Shown here piece by piece: positions 8,656-17,630 of a DNA stretch of 64,000 nucleotides. The DNA is from Terrabacter sp. Root85 (GTDB lineage Bacteria; Actinomycetota; Actinomycetes; Actinomycetales; Dermatophilaceae). The notes beneath the pieces are model-generated. The model worked only from the letters and a program-made list of their open reading frames with translations, was not told the origin of the DNA and searched no databases. The position numbers were made by a program, and so were the translations under genes. Numbering within the stretch: the first letter of the stretch is position 1; each line of letters opens with the position of its first letter. Location: contig NZ_LMIW01000008.1 in the NCBI RefSeq assembly GCF_001429185.1, positions 605,676 to 669,675 of the forward strand. The letters run 5' to 3'.

Positions 8656-10293
8656 ATGGACGCCACCGCCCTGCACGACCGCGAGCTCGCGGACCGCCGA
8701 GACCCCGACGGCGCGGACCACCACGGGGGAGCCGTCGCCGAGGAGGCGGCCCGACGCCGCACCTTCGCGGTCATCTCGCACCCCGATGCCGGCAAGTCGA
8801 CCCTGACCGAGGCCCTCGCGCTGCACGCGCGCGCCATCGGTGAGGCCGGCGCGGTGCACGGCAAGGGCAACCGGCGCGGCGTCGTCTCCGACTGGATGGA
8901 GATGGAGAAGGACCGAGGCATCTCGATCACCTCCGCCGTGCTCCAGTTCGCCTACGACGGCACGGTCATCAACCTGCTCGACACCCCCGGCCACGCGGAC
9001 TTCTCCGAGGACACCTACCGCGTGCTCGCAGCGGTCGACGCCGCCGTCATGCTCGTCGATGCCGCCAAGGGCATCGAGCCCCAGACGTTCAAGCTCTTCG
9101 AGGTCTGCCGGGCCCGTGGCGTGCCCGTCATCACGGTCGTCAACAAGTGGGACCGGCCCGGCCTCGACGCGCTCGCGATCATGGACGAGCTGACGAACCG
9201 GATCGACCTGCACCCGATGCCGCTCACCTGGCCGGTCGGCGTCGCGGGCGACTTCCACGGCGTGCTCGACTGCGCGACGGGCGACTTCGTCCAGTTCACG
9301 CGTACGCCCGGCGGCGCCACCGAGGCCATCACGACGCGGATGCCCGCCGAGGAGGCCGAGCAGCTGCTGGGCTCGGTCTGGACCGACGCGGTCGAGGAGT
9401 ACGACCTGCTCCGCTCCTCGGGCCACGACCTCGACCTCGAGCTGTTCCTCTCGGGCGCGGCCTCGCCCGTGCTCTTCGGCTCGGCCGTCCTCAACTTCGG
9501 CGTACGCCAGCTGCTCGACACGCTCGTGACGCTCGCCCCCGCCCCGGGGGCCCGACCTGACCGCTCCGGCGACCCCCGGGCGGTGTCGGCTCCCTTCTCG
9601 GGCTTCGTCTTCAAGATCCAGGCGGGCATGGACAAGGCGCACCGGGACCGGCTCGCGTTCGTCCGGGTGTGCTCGGGCCGCTTCACGCGCGGAATGGTCG
9701 TGACGCACGCTGACACGGGCCGTCCCTTCGCGACGAAGTACGCGCAGAGCGTCTTCGGCCGCGACCGGTCGACGCTCGACGAGGCCTTCCCGGGCGACGT
9801 CATCGGCCTCGTCAACGCCAACGCCCTCCGGGTCGGCGACACCCTGTTCGCCGACGAGAAGGTCGCCTTCCCCCGCATCCCGCTCTTCGCTCCGGAGCAC
9901 TTCGCCGTCGCCCGCGCGGCGGTCACCGGCAAGCAGAAGCAGTTCCGCAAGGGCATCGAGCAGCTGGGCGAGGAGGGCGTCGTCCAGGTGCTGCACTCAG
10001 ACCGGCGCGGTGCGCAGGCGCCGGTGCTCGCGGCCGTCGGTCCGATGCAGTTCGACGTCGCCAAGCACCGGATGGAGCACGAGTTCGGCTCGCCGATCCG
10101 CCTCGAACCGCTCGGCTACTCCGTGGCGCGTGCCGTCACGGCGGCCGCGATGCCGATCGTCGACAGCCGGCCCGGGGCCGAGTCGCTGACGCGCGAGGAC
10201 GGGCTGCACGTGGCCGTCTTCGCCGACAAGTGGCGCCTCGCGTCCGTCGAGAAGGACCTGCCGGCCGGCTCACTCACCCCGATCTTCGGCTGA
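8656..10293 (+). CDS. prfC: peptide chain release factor 3
   Basis: A 545-residue translational GTPase. The P-loop reads SHPDAGKSTL, switch II DTPGHADFSED and the G4 motif NKWDRPG; the domain following is RF3-specific (KIQAGMDKAHRDRLAFVRVCSGRF). RF3 ejects RF1/RF2 from the ribosome after peptide release. A GGAGG six bases upstream fixes ATG 8656. The first 34 residues (H-R-D-G-rich) are extra relative to E. coli RF3. It is followed four bases later by the spermidine-synthase-like gene. Confidence 0.95.
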   Translation: MDATALHDRELADRRDPDGADHHGGAVAEEAARRRTFAVISHPDAGKSTLTEALALHARAIGEAGAVHGKGNRRGVVSDWMEMEKDRGISITSAVLQFAYDGTVINLLDTPGHADFSEDTYRVLAAVDAAVMLVDAAKGIEPQTFKLFEVCRARGVPVITVVNKWDRPGLDALAIMDELTNRIDLHPMPLTWPVGVAGDFHGVLDCATGDFVQFTRTPGGATEAITTRMPAEEAEQLLGSVWTDAVEEYDLLRSSGHDLDLELFLSGAASPVLFGSAVLNFGVRQLLDTLVTLAPAPGARPDRSGDPRAVSAPFSGFVFKIQAGMDKAHRDRLAFVRVCSGRFTRGMVVTHADTGRPFATKYAQSVFGRDRSTLDEAFPGDVIGLVNANALRVGDTLFADEKVAFPRIPLFAPEHFAVARAAVTGKQKQFRKGIEQLGEEGVVQVLHSDRRGAQAPVLAAVGPMQFDVAKHRMEHEFGSPIRLEPLGYSVARAVTAAAMPIVDSRPGAESLTREDGLHVAVFADKWRLASVEKDLPAGSLTPIFG

Positions 10294-10297
10294 CGCC

Positions 10298-11044
10298 GTG
10301 AGCCGGCGCTTCGAGGAGATCGACTGGCAGCAGACGCCGATGGGCGAGATCAGCCTCCGTCGCCGGCTCGAGCCGTCGCTGCTCGTCGACGTCTACGAGG
10401 TGAAGCTCGGCGAGGAGTTCCTCATGTCGAGCCTCTTCACGGTCGCGGAGGTCGAGCTGGCCCGCCTCGGGCTCGCCGCCGTGGGGGAGGGCGGTGGCGA
10501 CGACGAGAGCCTCGACGTCGTCGTCGGCGGGCTCGGTCTCGGCTACACGGCCGTGGCGGCGCTCGAGGACGCCCGGGTGCGTTCCCTGACCGTCGTCGAG
10601 GCGCTCGGACCCGTCATCTCGTGGCACGAGCGGCAGCTGCTCCCCGACACCGCCTCCCTCACCGTCGACCCGAGGACCACGCTGCTCGAGGGCGACTTCT
10701 TCGCCCTGGCGCGTCAGGGCCAGGGCTTCGGGGACGCGCCGGCCCTGCTGCACGCCGTGCTGCTCGACGTCGACCACACGCCCCACCACGTGCTCCACCC
10801 CAGCCACGCGGACCTCTACACCCGGGACGGCCTCTCGCGTCTGGCGGCGACGCTGCACCCCGGTGGGGTCTTCGCGCTGTGGTCCGACGACCCGCCCGAG
10901 GACGCCTTCACGGCTCTGCTGTCAGAGGTCTTCGCCGACGTCGCCGCGCACGAGGTGTCCTTCGCGAACCCCCTCACGGGAGGCACCTCGTCCAACAGCG
11001 TCTACGTGGCGACCACTGCGGTCGAGCGCCAGACCACCGGCTGA
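10298..11044 (+). CDS. spermidine-synthase-like Rossmann methyltransferase-fold protein
   Basis: A 248-residue protein of the polyamine aminopropyltransferase superfamily. The nucleotide-binding glycine motif is VVVGGLGLGYTAVAAL, followed by the acidic VVEALGPVISW and a second motif HAVLLDVDHTPHHVLH. Divergent actinobacterial members of this group are mostly uncharacterised, and the aminopropyl-acceptor residues of true SpeE are not obvious here. The GTG start follows the prfC stop by four bases, suggesting co-transcription. Confidence 0.75.
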   Translation: MSRRFEEIDWQQTPMGEISLRRRLEPSLLVDVYEVKLGEEFLMSSLFTVAEVELARLGLAAVGEGGGDDESLDVVVGGLGLGYTAVAALEDARVRSLTVVEALGPVISWHERQLLPDTASLTVDPRTTLLEGDFFALARQGQGFGDAPALLHAVLLDVDHTPHHVLHPSHADLYTRDGLSRLAATLHPGGVFALWSDDPPEDAFTALLSEVFADVAAHEVSFANPLTGGTSSNSVYVATTAVERQTTG

Positions 11045-11118
11045 GCCACATCTGCTCCCACACCAGCCGAAGTCGTCCTAACGTAAGGGCGAGGACACCG
11101 ACGTCCACAGGAGGTTCG

Positions 11119-11511
11119 ATGAGCGTCACGGTCTCGGTCAACGGCGCCGTCACCACAGCCCGGCTCGCGGGCGAGATCGACACGTACACCGTGCCGGACG
11201 TGCGGGCAGCGTTCGAGGAGATCGCCGTGGCACCGGGCGCCGCGGTGGTCGTCGACCTGCGCGCCGTCACCTTCCTCGACTCCTCGGGCCTCGGGGCGAT
11301 CATCGGGCTCTACCACCGCGTCGTGGCGGCGGACGCCCGGCTCCAGCTCGTCTGCGGCGAGATCACCCTGCGGCTCGTCAGGCTGATGCACCTCGACCAG
11401 GTCATCGACGTCGTCGAGGCGCCCGACGTCGACGTCGCGCCTGTCGAGGTTGCTCCCGCAGAGACAGCGGACGGCGTGGACCCAGACCGGGTCGACGCGG
11501 ACCGATCCTGA
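11119..11511 (+). CDS. STAS-domain anti-sigma factor antagonist
   Basis: A 130-residue protein: the STAS domain spans residues 1-100 with the phosphorylation loop DLRAVTFLDSSGLGAIIGLY, in which the serine after FLD is the usual kinase target. A 30-residue acidic tail (DVDVAPVEVAPAET) follows. Such proteins bind RsbW/SpoIIAB-type kinases when dephosphorylated and so free a sigma factor. AGGAGG upstream of ATG 11119 supports the start. The facing gene (11545-11970) encodes a fitting kinase and the next gene a phosphatase, so a partner-switching set is likely. Confidence 0.88.
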   Translation: MSVTVSVNGAVTTARLAGEIDTYTVPDVRAAFEEIAVAPGAAVVVDLRAVTFLDSSGLGAIIGLYHRVVAADARLQLVCGEITLRLVRLMHLDQVIDVVEAPDVDVAPVEVAPAETADGVDPDRVDADRS

Positions 11512-11544
11512 CCTGACGGTCCGCCCTCCCGGGACCCCGTCGGC

Positions 11545-11970
11545 TCAGGACGCCAGTCTCAGGTGCACGCGGATGCGCGTACGCGTGGGGCGGGCCTCGA
11601 TGGTCAGCCGGTCGCTCAGCCGCTGCGCGATCCACAGCCCGCGGCCGCTCGTCGACTGGTCGTCGAGCGCGAGGACCTCCGGCACCGACCCGGTGCCGTC
11701 GTCGTCCTCGACCGTGAAGACGAGCGAGTCGGCCGTCTCGTCGATGAGCAGGACGCCGTGACCGCCTCCGTGGACGATGCTGTTGACCGCGATCTCGTGC
11801 ACGGCCAGCACGGCGTTGTCGGCCCGGTCCGGGATGCGTTCGCCCGCGATCGCCCGCACGATCTCACGCACGCGACGCAGGTCGTCAGGGCCGAACTCGA
11901 CACGACGGAGCTCGCGTCCCCTGGCCACCCCTTGACCCCTCACCTCTGCATGCTCCCACTTCTGCGGCAT
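11545..11970 (-). CDS. RsbW/SpoIIAB-like histidine-kinase-fold ATP-binding protein
   Basis: About 141 residues with the HATPase_c fold of anti-sigma serine kinases. The N-box is AVHEIAVNSIVHGGG and the lid/G-box QSTSGRGLWIAQRLSDRL, with an acidic VEDDDGTGSVPE in place of the usual D-x-G-x-G. The start is uncertain: ATG 11970 (chosen), GTG 11943 or GTG 11925 are in frame, the last two making the protein start just before the conserved FGPDDLRRVREIV region. It converges with the STAS gene and is divergent from the SpoIIE phosphatase, so all three probably act in one signalling set. Confidence 0.8.
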   Translation of the reverse strand: MPQKWEHAEVRGQGVARGRELRRVEFGPDDLRRVREIVRAIAGERIPDRADNAVLAVHEIAVNSIVHGGGHGVLLIDETADSLVFTVEDDDGTGSVPEVLALDDQSTSGRGLWIAQRLSDRLTIEARPTRTRIRVHLRLAS

Positions 11971-12009
11971 CCGTGGTTGCCCAAGCCCTTCGGCTGTCAG
12001 GATGACCCC

Positions 12010-13809
12010 ATGAACGCGCCATGGCAGAGCCCGGCGGCGAGCCGTGCGTCGGTCGCCCCGAGGCTGGCGGCGTTGGCGGGCATCGCGGCCCAGGTCGCGG
12101 CTGCCACGACGCTGGAGGAGCTCACCGAGACCATCACCGAGCGTGCGTCGACCGTCATGGGCGCCTCGCGGGCCGTCCTGGCGGTCCAGGACGGCCCGAC
12201 GCGTCTGCGCACCATCGCCACCCACGGCCTCACCGCGTCCGAGGCCCGGCAGTGGGCCAGCCTCGAGCTCGACGCCCGCTCGCCGCTCACCGACGCCGTC
12301 CGGACCACCCAGATCGTGTCGGTCACGGGCCGGGCCGAGCTCCTCGAGCGCTACCCGGAGCTCGATGACGGCACGGAGCGGTCGTCGGTGACGCTGCCGC
12401 TCATCTCCCGAGCCGACGGCTCGCCCATCGGGGCCGTCGGTTTCCGCTTCGACGGGCTCGTCGGACCGGTCGACCCGGATCTGGTGTGGGTGCTGGGCGT
12501 GCTGGCGGACATGTGCGCGCAGACGATGCTGCGCCTGCGCGCCGAGGCGCAGAGCGCCACCCGAGCCGCCCAGCTGGAGTTCCTGGCCGATGCGTCGCAG
12601 GCGCTCGCCACCACCCTCGACTACCGGCAGACGCTGCGCCAGGTCGCGTCGCTCGCCGTGCCGACGCACGCGGACTGGTGCTCGGTCCAGATGGTCGACG
12701 ACGGTGTCCTGCGGACCCTCGCCGTCGCGCACGTCGACCCCGACAAGGTGCAGCTCGCCAAGGAGCTCGAGACCCGATGGCCCTCTGACCCCGATCGGCC
12801 CGGAGGGGCGGCCCAGGTGGCGCGCACCGGGAAGAGCCTGCTCATCGACAACGTCACCGACGAGATGCTCGTCGCCGCGGCCCGCGACGAGGAGCACCTC
12901 CGGGTGGCGCGTGAGCTCGGACTGCGAAGCGCCATGACGGTGCCGCTCATGGCCAAGGACCGGGTGCTCGGGGTGCTGACCTTCGTGGCGGCCGAGTCCG
13001 GTCGCCGCTACACGCGCGACGACGTCGCCTTCGCCGAGGACCTCGCCCGACGGGCCGGCCTGGCCATCGACAACGCCGACCTCTACTCCCAGACGCGCCG
13101 TGTCGCGTCGGTGCTCCAGGCGACGCTGCTGCCCCAGGACCTGCCCGAGATCCCCGGCTGGCAGATCGGGACGGTCTACCGACAGGCGGGGCGCACCGAC
13201 GTGGGTGGTGACTACTACGACGTCAGCGGGCTCGACGACGGCCGGGTCACGGTGGTCCTCGGTGACGTCATGGGCCGAGGGGTCGACGCGGCTGTCGCTG
13301 GCTCGCGGATGCGTTCTGCTGCAAGGGTGCTGGCGACCCAGGATCCGGAGCCCGAGGCGCTCGCCGGTGCGATGGACCGCTTCATGGCGACCGAGCCGCC
13401 GACCCAGATGGCGTCGTCCGTCTACCTGCTGTTCGAGCCGGAGCGGGACGACCTCGCCCTCGTCGTCGCCGGGCACCCGCCGCCGCTGCTCGTCCAGGGC
13501 GGTCTCACCCGGTTCGTCAGCGAGGACGGCTCGCCGGTCCACGGCCTCGGTGAGGTCCCCCGAGCCTCGGCCCGGGTGCCCTTCGAGGTCGGTGACCTGC
13601 TCCTGCTCTACACCGACGGCCTCGTCGAGCGCCGCGGAGAGAGCATCGACATCGGGCTCAAGCGCCTGCGAGCTGCCGCCGAGGAGCTTTTCACCGGCGC
13701 CGACGACGACACCGACCTCGACGAGGTCCTCGACCAGCTGACCGAGGCGGTCTCCGACCCGGACCGGCACGACGACGTCGCCGTCCTGGCGTTCCGCCGC
13801 GTCGTCTGA
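12010..13809 (+). CDS. GAF-GAF-SpoIIE serine phosphatase
   Basis: A 599-residue protein: GAF domain 1 at about 20-175, GAF domain 2 at about 195-355 and a SpoIIE/PP2C-like phosphatase at about 365-599. The phosphatase has the metal-binding DVGGDYYDV, VLGDVMGRGVDAA and GHPPPLL motifs and ends with HDDVAVLAFRR. RsbU-like enzymes dephosphorylate STAS antagonists in response to signals sensed by their N-terminal domains; here the ligand of the GAF domains is unknown. It starts at ATG 12010, divergent from the RsbW-like gene 40 bases away. Confidence 0.92.
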   Translation: MNAPWQSPAASRASVAPRLAALAGIAAQVAAATTLEELTETITERASTVMGASRAVLAVQDGPTRLRTIATHGLTASEARQWASLELDARSPLTDAVRTTQIVSVTGRAELLERYPELDDGTERSSVTLPLISRADGSPIGAVGFRFDGLVGPVDPDLVWVLGVLADMCAQTMLRLRAEAQSATRAAQLEFLADASQALATTLDYRQTLRQVASLAVPTHADWCSVQMVDDGVLRTLAVAHVDPDKVQLAKELETRWPSDPDRPGGAAQVARTGKSLLIDNVTDEMLVAAARDEEHLRVARELGLRSAMTVPLMAKDRVLGVLTFVAAESGRRYTRDDVAFAEDLARRAGLAIDNADLYSQTRRVASVLQATLLPQDLPEIPGWQIGTVYRQAGRTDVGGDYYDVSGLDDGRVTVVLGDVMGRGVDAAVAGSRMRSAARVLATQDPEPEALAGAMDRFMATEPPTQMASSVYLLFEPERDDLALVVAGHPPPLLVQGGLTRFVSEDGSPVHGLGEVPRASARVPFEVGDLLLLYTDGLVERRGESIDIGLKRLRAAAEELFTGADDDTDLDEVLDQLTEAVSDPDRHDDVAVLAFRRVV

Positions 13810-13912
13810 GCGGACGTCCGGTACCCCTCGGCGCCGGGAGGGGCCGGTTCGAGCTGCCGGCCGGGGGAGTGGCTCGCCGGTGGGCGCGGACGCAGCGGAC
13901 GGCATACGCCCC

Positions 13913-13918
13913 TATGCT
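13913..13918 (+). promoter_or_regulatory. putative -10 box of rnpB
   Basis: TATGCT lies eight bases before the predicted 5' end of the RNase P RNA, a suitable distance for a sigma-70-type start. No convincing -35 element is seen at the expected distance. Confidence 0.45.
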
Positions 13919-13926
13919 GGTGCGCG

Positions 13927-14322
13927 GATGAGTCGGCCAGACGGTCGCGTCAGGGCCTCGGCCCTGCCGAGGAACGTCCGGGCTCCACAGGGCAGGGTGG
14001 TGGCCAACAGCCACCCGGGGTGACCCGCGGGACAGTGCCACAGAGAACAGACCGCCGGCCGCTTCGGCAGCCGGTAAGGGTGAAACGGTGGTGTAAGAGA
14101 CCACCAGCGCTCCAGGTGACTGGAGCGGCTCGGTAAACCCCACCCGGAGCAAGTCCAGACAGCGTATGCATGGCGCCCTCGGGCGCCGAGGAGACCGGCC
14201 CGGTCGAGTGCGCGGGTAGGACGCTCGAGCCGGCCAGCAATGGTCGGCCTAGATGGATGGCCGTCGCCACGTCACCGGTAACGGGGACGCGGAACAGAAC
14301 CCGGCGTATCGGCCGACTCATC
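13927..14322 (+). ncRNA. rnpB: RNase P RNA, bacterial class A
   Basis: About 396 bases. The P1 helix is formed by GATGAGTCGGCC at the 5' end and GGCCGACTCATC at the 3' end. Conserved core elements are recognisable: GAGGAACGTCCGGGCTCC near the 5' end, ACAGTGCCACAGAGAACAGA, GGGTGAAACGGTGGTGTAAGA (continuing GACCACCAGCG), GGTAAACCCCACCCGGAGCAA and AGATGGATGGCCGTC. It is the catalytic RNA that matures tRNA 5' ends. The gene is complete even though its last 22 bases form the left copy of a direct repeat interpreted as an attachment site. Confidence 0.96.
14301..14322 (+). repeat. left copy of 22-bp direct repeat (candidate attL in rnpB)
   Basis: The last 22 bases of rnpB, beginning CCGGCGTATCGG and ending CGACTCATC, recur exactly and in the same orientation at 44271-44292. 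Bases on either side of the two copies differ. A match this long inside 64 kb is not expected by chance. Together with the tyrosine recombinase at 41771-42691 it suggests the core of an integrase crossover that leaves rnpB intact. Confidence 0.75.
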
Positions 14323-14462
14323 CACTTTAAAGCCTCTGACCGGCCTCGGTCGGGCGCCTCATTCCAGGACGAGCAGCCGGGCTTCTCGCGTGAGGTGGTC
14401 CGAGCGGTGCTGGCGGTGCTCGACCGCTTCGAGCGTCGGCAGCGCTGACGACTGCCGGGGGG

Positions 14463-14485
14463 GCGAAGGGCAAGGCTCCCTTCGC
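14463..14485 (-). terminator. hairpin downstream of the GAF-ANTAR gene
   Basis: GCGAAGGG (14463-14470) pairs with CCCTTCGC (14478-14485) across a 7-base loop, 37 bases beyond the stop of the reverse-strand gene at 14522. Bases 14323-14462 hold no convincing gene; a short open stretch ending at 14448 reads like the tail of a lost protein (FSREVVRAVLAVLDRFERR). Confidence 0.5.
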
Positions 14486-14521
14486 GCGGTGAGGTGACGG
14501 AATCGGGTCGCCCTGGCCGGC

Positions 14522-15265
14522 CTACGGGTGTCCGTGAGGCGTCACGTCCACAGCGCCGGTGTCGATGACGTCGAGGGCCACGTCGTGCAGCTTGCGGTTC
14601 GTGTTCTGGCTGGCGATGCGCAGCAGGTCGAATGCCTGGTCGCGGGTCAGCCTGTGCTGAGCAACGAGGACGCCCACGGCAGTCCCGATGTCCCGGTTCG
14701 AGTTCAGGGCTCGCTCAAGGTTCGCAACCCTGTCGCGTAGGTGCGCCGCCGCGACGGCTTGTGCTCCGTGGGTGGTGAGCAGGAGCCCCTCAGCGAGATC
14801 GTGGTCGTTGAATGCATCTGGCTCGTCGGCATAGAAGTTGAGCCCAGCGACAATCCCGGCCATCTCGAGGTTCATCCGGAAGGACAGCATGCTGCGGAGA
14901 CCCAGCTCGGAGGACACGCGCCGACCGTAGGCAGGCCACCGTTCGTCCGTCGCGAGGTCTCGAGGCTGGTAGATGGTGTGCTCGACGATGGCGTCCACGC
15001 ACGGTCCCGAGTTGAGCTCGTACTGGATTGCGTCCGCTTGTCTCGCCACATCGTCGGATGCGGCAGCCGTGACGAACCGGTCATGGCTGAGCGTGGTGAT
15101 GCTCACTGCTCGCGCTCCGGACACCCGCTCGGCCGCGAGTCGGGTCAGTGCGGCAAAGGCGTTCTTGGCGTCGGTTCGGCCGAGCTGTTGTCCAAGGCGT
15201 TCGAAGTCCTCGGCCACGGCGCGCAAGCGCTGGGGGAGGTTCTGGTCGGTAGGGGTGTCACTCAT
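14522..15265 (-). CDS. GAF-ANTAR transcription antiterminator
   Basis: A 247-residue protein: the GAF domain spans about 30-175 (SGPCVDAIVEHTIYQPRDLATDERWP is its typical entrance) and the ANTAR RNA-binding domain the last 55 residues (RDIGTAVGVLVAQHRLTRDQAFDLLR then NRKLHDVALDVI). ANTAR proteins bind paired hairpins in leader RNAs to prevent termination. The start ATG 15265 is preceded by GGAGCTACTC. It is the first gene inside the putative island after rnpB. Confidence 0.9.
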   Translation of the reverse strand: MSDTPTDQNLPQRLRAVAEDFERLGQQLGRTDAKNAFAALTRLAAERVSGARAVSITTLSHDRFVTAAASDDVARQADAIQYELNSGPCVDAIVEHTIYQPRDLATDERWPAYGRRVSSELGLRSMLSFRMNLEMAGIVAGLNFYADEPDAFNDHDLAEGLLLTTHGAQAVAAAHLRDRVANLERALNSNRDIGTAVGVLVAQHRLTRDQAFDLLRIASQNTNRKLHDVALDVIDTGAVDVTPHGHP

Positions 15266-15689
15266 GAGTAGCTCCGGTCTCGACCGCGTTGAGCGCGAGC
15301 GAGAGACGTAGGGACGGGATCGCCGGAGAGCCACTGACGACAGTGGCCACCGGGATGGAACGGCAGCTGCCGAACCAAGACGTCTATACCCATCAGCGTG
15401 CGAGAACTACGCCGGGACCTCCAGGCTTGACCCATGGAGCCCTACGACAACCTCTATGGGTCTGACCGATTCCTCTCACGTCGGGGCTGGACTTCTCGAC
15501 CTCTTCGGTGCCCGGGCGGCGGAAAGGTGGCCAGTACCGATCTCGTTCCGGATTCCTCAGGCACTCCTTGCCCACTCGACCACCGTGTTGTTCGGTGAAC
15601 AGCCGTCGAGGGACCAGGTCGGACGGGCCGATGAACGGCTCGAGGCGGGCGCCAGGGGGAAGGGCGACAGCCATGGGTACGTCGACTGC

Positions 15690-16370
15690 ATGACGGACAC
15701 GGTGATCCTCGACGTCGACGGCACACTCGTCGACAGCAACTACCACCATGCGCTCGCATGGACACGGGCGTTCGCGCACTTCGAGCTGTTCCCGCCTGTG
15801 TGGCGGATCCACCGTGCGGTGGGGATGGGGGGCGACAAGCTCGTCGCACACGTTGCCGGTGCCGAAGCCGAGCAGCGCCTCGGTGACGCGTTGCGTGATC
15901 GGTGGACACAGGAGTTCGACAGGCTCATCGGGGAGGTCCGGCCCTTCGATGGGACGCGCGCGCTCCTCGAGGCGGTGAAGAATCGCGGCCACCATCTCGT
16001 CCTGGCCAGCTCTGGACAGCAGCAGCACGTCGAGACGCTCCTGCGTCTTTTTGACGGCCAGTCCCTGGCGGACGCATGGACGACCGCGGATGACGCCGAC
16101 GAGAGCAAGCCGGCCGCCGACCTGCTGCAGGTGGCACTGTCGAGGGTCGGCGGTTCGGCCGGTCTCATGGTCGGTGACGCCACGTGGGATGCTCAGGCTG
16201 CGCAATCCGCGGGCATGCCGTCGGTCGGCCTCCTCACGGGTGGCTTCAGTGAGGCTGAGCTGCTCGATGCCGGAGCGGCCCACGTATTCGAGGGTCCGGC
16301 GCAGCTGGCGCAGGCCGTCGCGGATGGGCTGATCGAGCGCCTCCCGTCCCAGTCTGCGCAAGACCTCTGA
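15690..16370 (+). CDS. HAD-family hydrolase
   Basis: A 226-residue haloacid dehalogenase-superfamily phosphatase. Motif I is ILDVDGTLVDSNYHH, motif II is LASSG, and motifs III/IV are ESKPAAD and MVGDATWD. A helical cap sits between motifs I and II, as in phosphoglycolate-phosphatase-like enzymes. The substrate is unknown. The start ATG 15690 gives MTDTVILDVDG; the open frame continues upstream but without family similarity. The 420 bases before it hold only divergent promoter DNA. Confidence 0.85.
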   Translation: MTDTVILDVDGTLVDSNYHHALAWTRAFAHFELFPPVWRIHRAVGMGGDKLVAHVAGAEAEQRLGDALRDRWTQEFDRLIGEVRPFDGTRALLEAVKNRGHHLVLASSGQQQHVETLLRLFDGQSLADAWTTADDADESKPAADLLQVALSRVGGSAGLMVGDATWDAQAAQSAGMPSVGLLTGGFSEAELLDAGAAHVFEGPAQLAQAVADGLIERLPSQSAQDL

Positions 16371-16808
16371 TCAGGCGGGTCGCCGACTCAGGCCTCCAAC
16401 GCGGGGTGAGCGACGGCCGAAAATGGCTGGGGTGCACAAACAGCTCTCGGTCTCGCAGGCAATGCCCGGGATCGACTTTGCACAGTCCGGACGGCTCGTC
16501 TACGCCGTCATCCTCCAACGCATGTTCATGGCCCAGCGGCCCCCGGAGCGTTTGGGATCCTTTGTGCCGCCGTCATTCTCGCGACAGCGCTAGGTCGCTC
16601 GCATGACGCGGCAGACGTCGAATCTGTGGTCGGGGGTACTGCCAGTGAACCGGCTGACATACCCGTTCCAGACCAGTTCGCACCCACGTGTCCGAACGTG
16701 CTTGGGAGGCCTTGGGCTGGGTATCCGGTGACTAGCAACACCGGCTCGACCGGGCAGCTCGAGCAAGGGGCCTGCCCAGTCGCGCGACCATGGAAGGAAA
16801 CCAGACCC
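16371..16808. other. intergenic stretch without a supported gene
   Basis: About 440 bases between the HAD gene and the following operon. Short open frames exist on both strands but none shows domain similarity, a good ribosome binding site or coding-like third positions. It presumably carries the operon promoter; no clear -10/-35 pair is seen. Confidence 0.5.
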
Positions 16809-17630
16809 ATGACTGAACGACCGTACGAGACGACCGTGCCGGACGACCTGACCGTCGGCACCACGTCGCCCTCCACCGCTGATGGCGGCCAACACTCCGG
16901 CGCGACGTCAGCGTCCGGGGGTTTCACCGGCGGAGACACGAGTGTCAAGACCGAGGCCAAGTCCGTGGCCGCAGACGCTGCGGACAGCAGCCGTCACGTC
17001 GCCGACACCGCGGCATCGGGCGCCAAGGACGTCGCATCGGAGGCGGCCACACAGCTGCGCCAGCTCTTCACCCAGCTTCGCGGCGAGCTCGACGACCAGG
17101 CCTCCGTGCAGGGCGAGCGAGCGGCGAGCGGGCTGCGTTCCCTCGCGGACGAGCTGCGGGAGATGGCCTCTAGCTCCTCGCAGAAGGGGGTGGCGGGGGA
17201 GGCGGCCGGGCAAGCCGCGGACCGTGCTGCGTCGGCCGCCGACTGGCTCGAGAACCGCCAGCCGGGTGACATGTTGGAGGAGTTGCGTTCCCTGGCGCGT
17301 CGGCGCCCTGGCGCCTTCCTGCTCGGTGCCGCTGTCCTTGGAGTCGTTGGCGGACGTCTGACGCGGGGGCTCACCGCCGAGAGCGGTGGCGGATCCGGCA
17401 CCGAGACCCCGACGCGGTCGACGACTGGCGCGAGCCCCGCGACTCCGCCGCTCTCGTCTGGTGTGTCCCCGACGGCGGCGGCCTCGCTTTCCGAATCGCC
17501 AGTGCGGCGCGAGCCCTACACCGTTGGTGTACGCGACAGCGACACGCACGCGGTGACCTCTGTGACGGGGGGCGTGACGTCCGACCCGCTCGATGAGAGC
17601 TACACCGAAGGCCAGAGCGGGGTGCGCTGA
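16809..17630 (+). CDS. Ala/Ser-rich membrane-anchored stress-type protein
   Basis: A 273-residue protein with a disordered N-terminus, a helical Ala/Ser/Gln/Glu region (about 45-155; VKTEAKSVAADAADSSRHVA, SEAATQLRQLFTQLRGELDD), one hydrophobic segment (FLLGAAVLGVVGGRLTRGL) and a disordered tail. The helical part resembles LEA-like or apolipoprotein-like repeats. It heads an operon with a holin-family protein and a DUF3618 protein, a grouping common in actinobacterial envelope-stress loci. AAGGAAACC lies upstream of ATG 16809. No specific function is known. Confidence 0.8.
   Translation: MTERPYETTVPDDLTVGTTSPSTADGGQHSGATSASGGFTGGDTSVKTEAKSVAADAADSSRHVADTAASGAKDVASEAATQLRQLFTQLRGELDDQASVQGERAASGLRSLADELREMASSSSQKGVAGEAAGQAADRAASAADWLENRQPGDMLEELRSLARRRPGAFLLGAAVLGVVGGRLTRGLTAESGGGSGTETPTRSTTGASPATPPLSSGVSPTAAASLSESPVRREPYTVGVRDSDTHAVTSVTGGVTSDPLDESYTEGQSGVR

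Noticed and set aside
11545..13905. A 786-codon reverse frame covering the SpoIIE gene
   Set aside because: Only its last 140 codons (the RsbW-like protein) have family similarity; the rest mirrors the GAF-SpoIIE gene.
16371..16400. A third copy of the attachment repeat (CGCCGACTCA near 16381)
   Set aside because: Only about ten bases match; not distinguishable from chance in GC-rich DNA.
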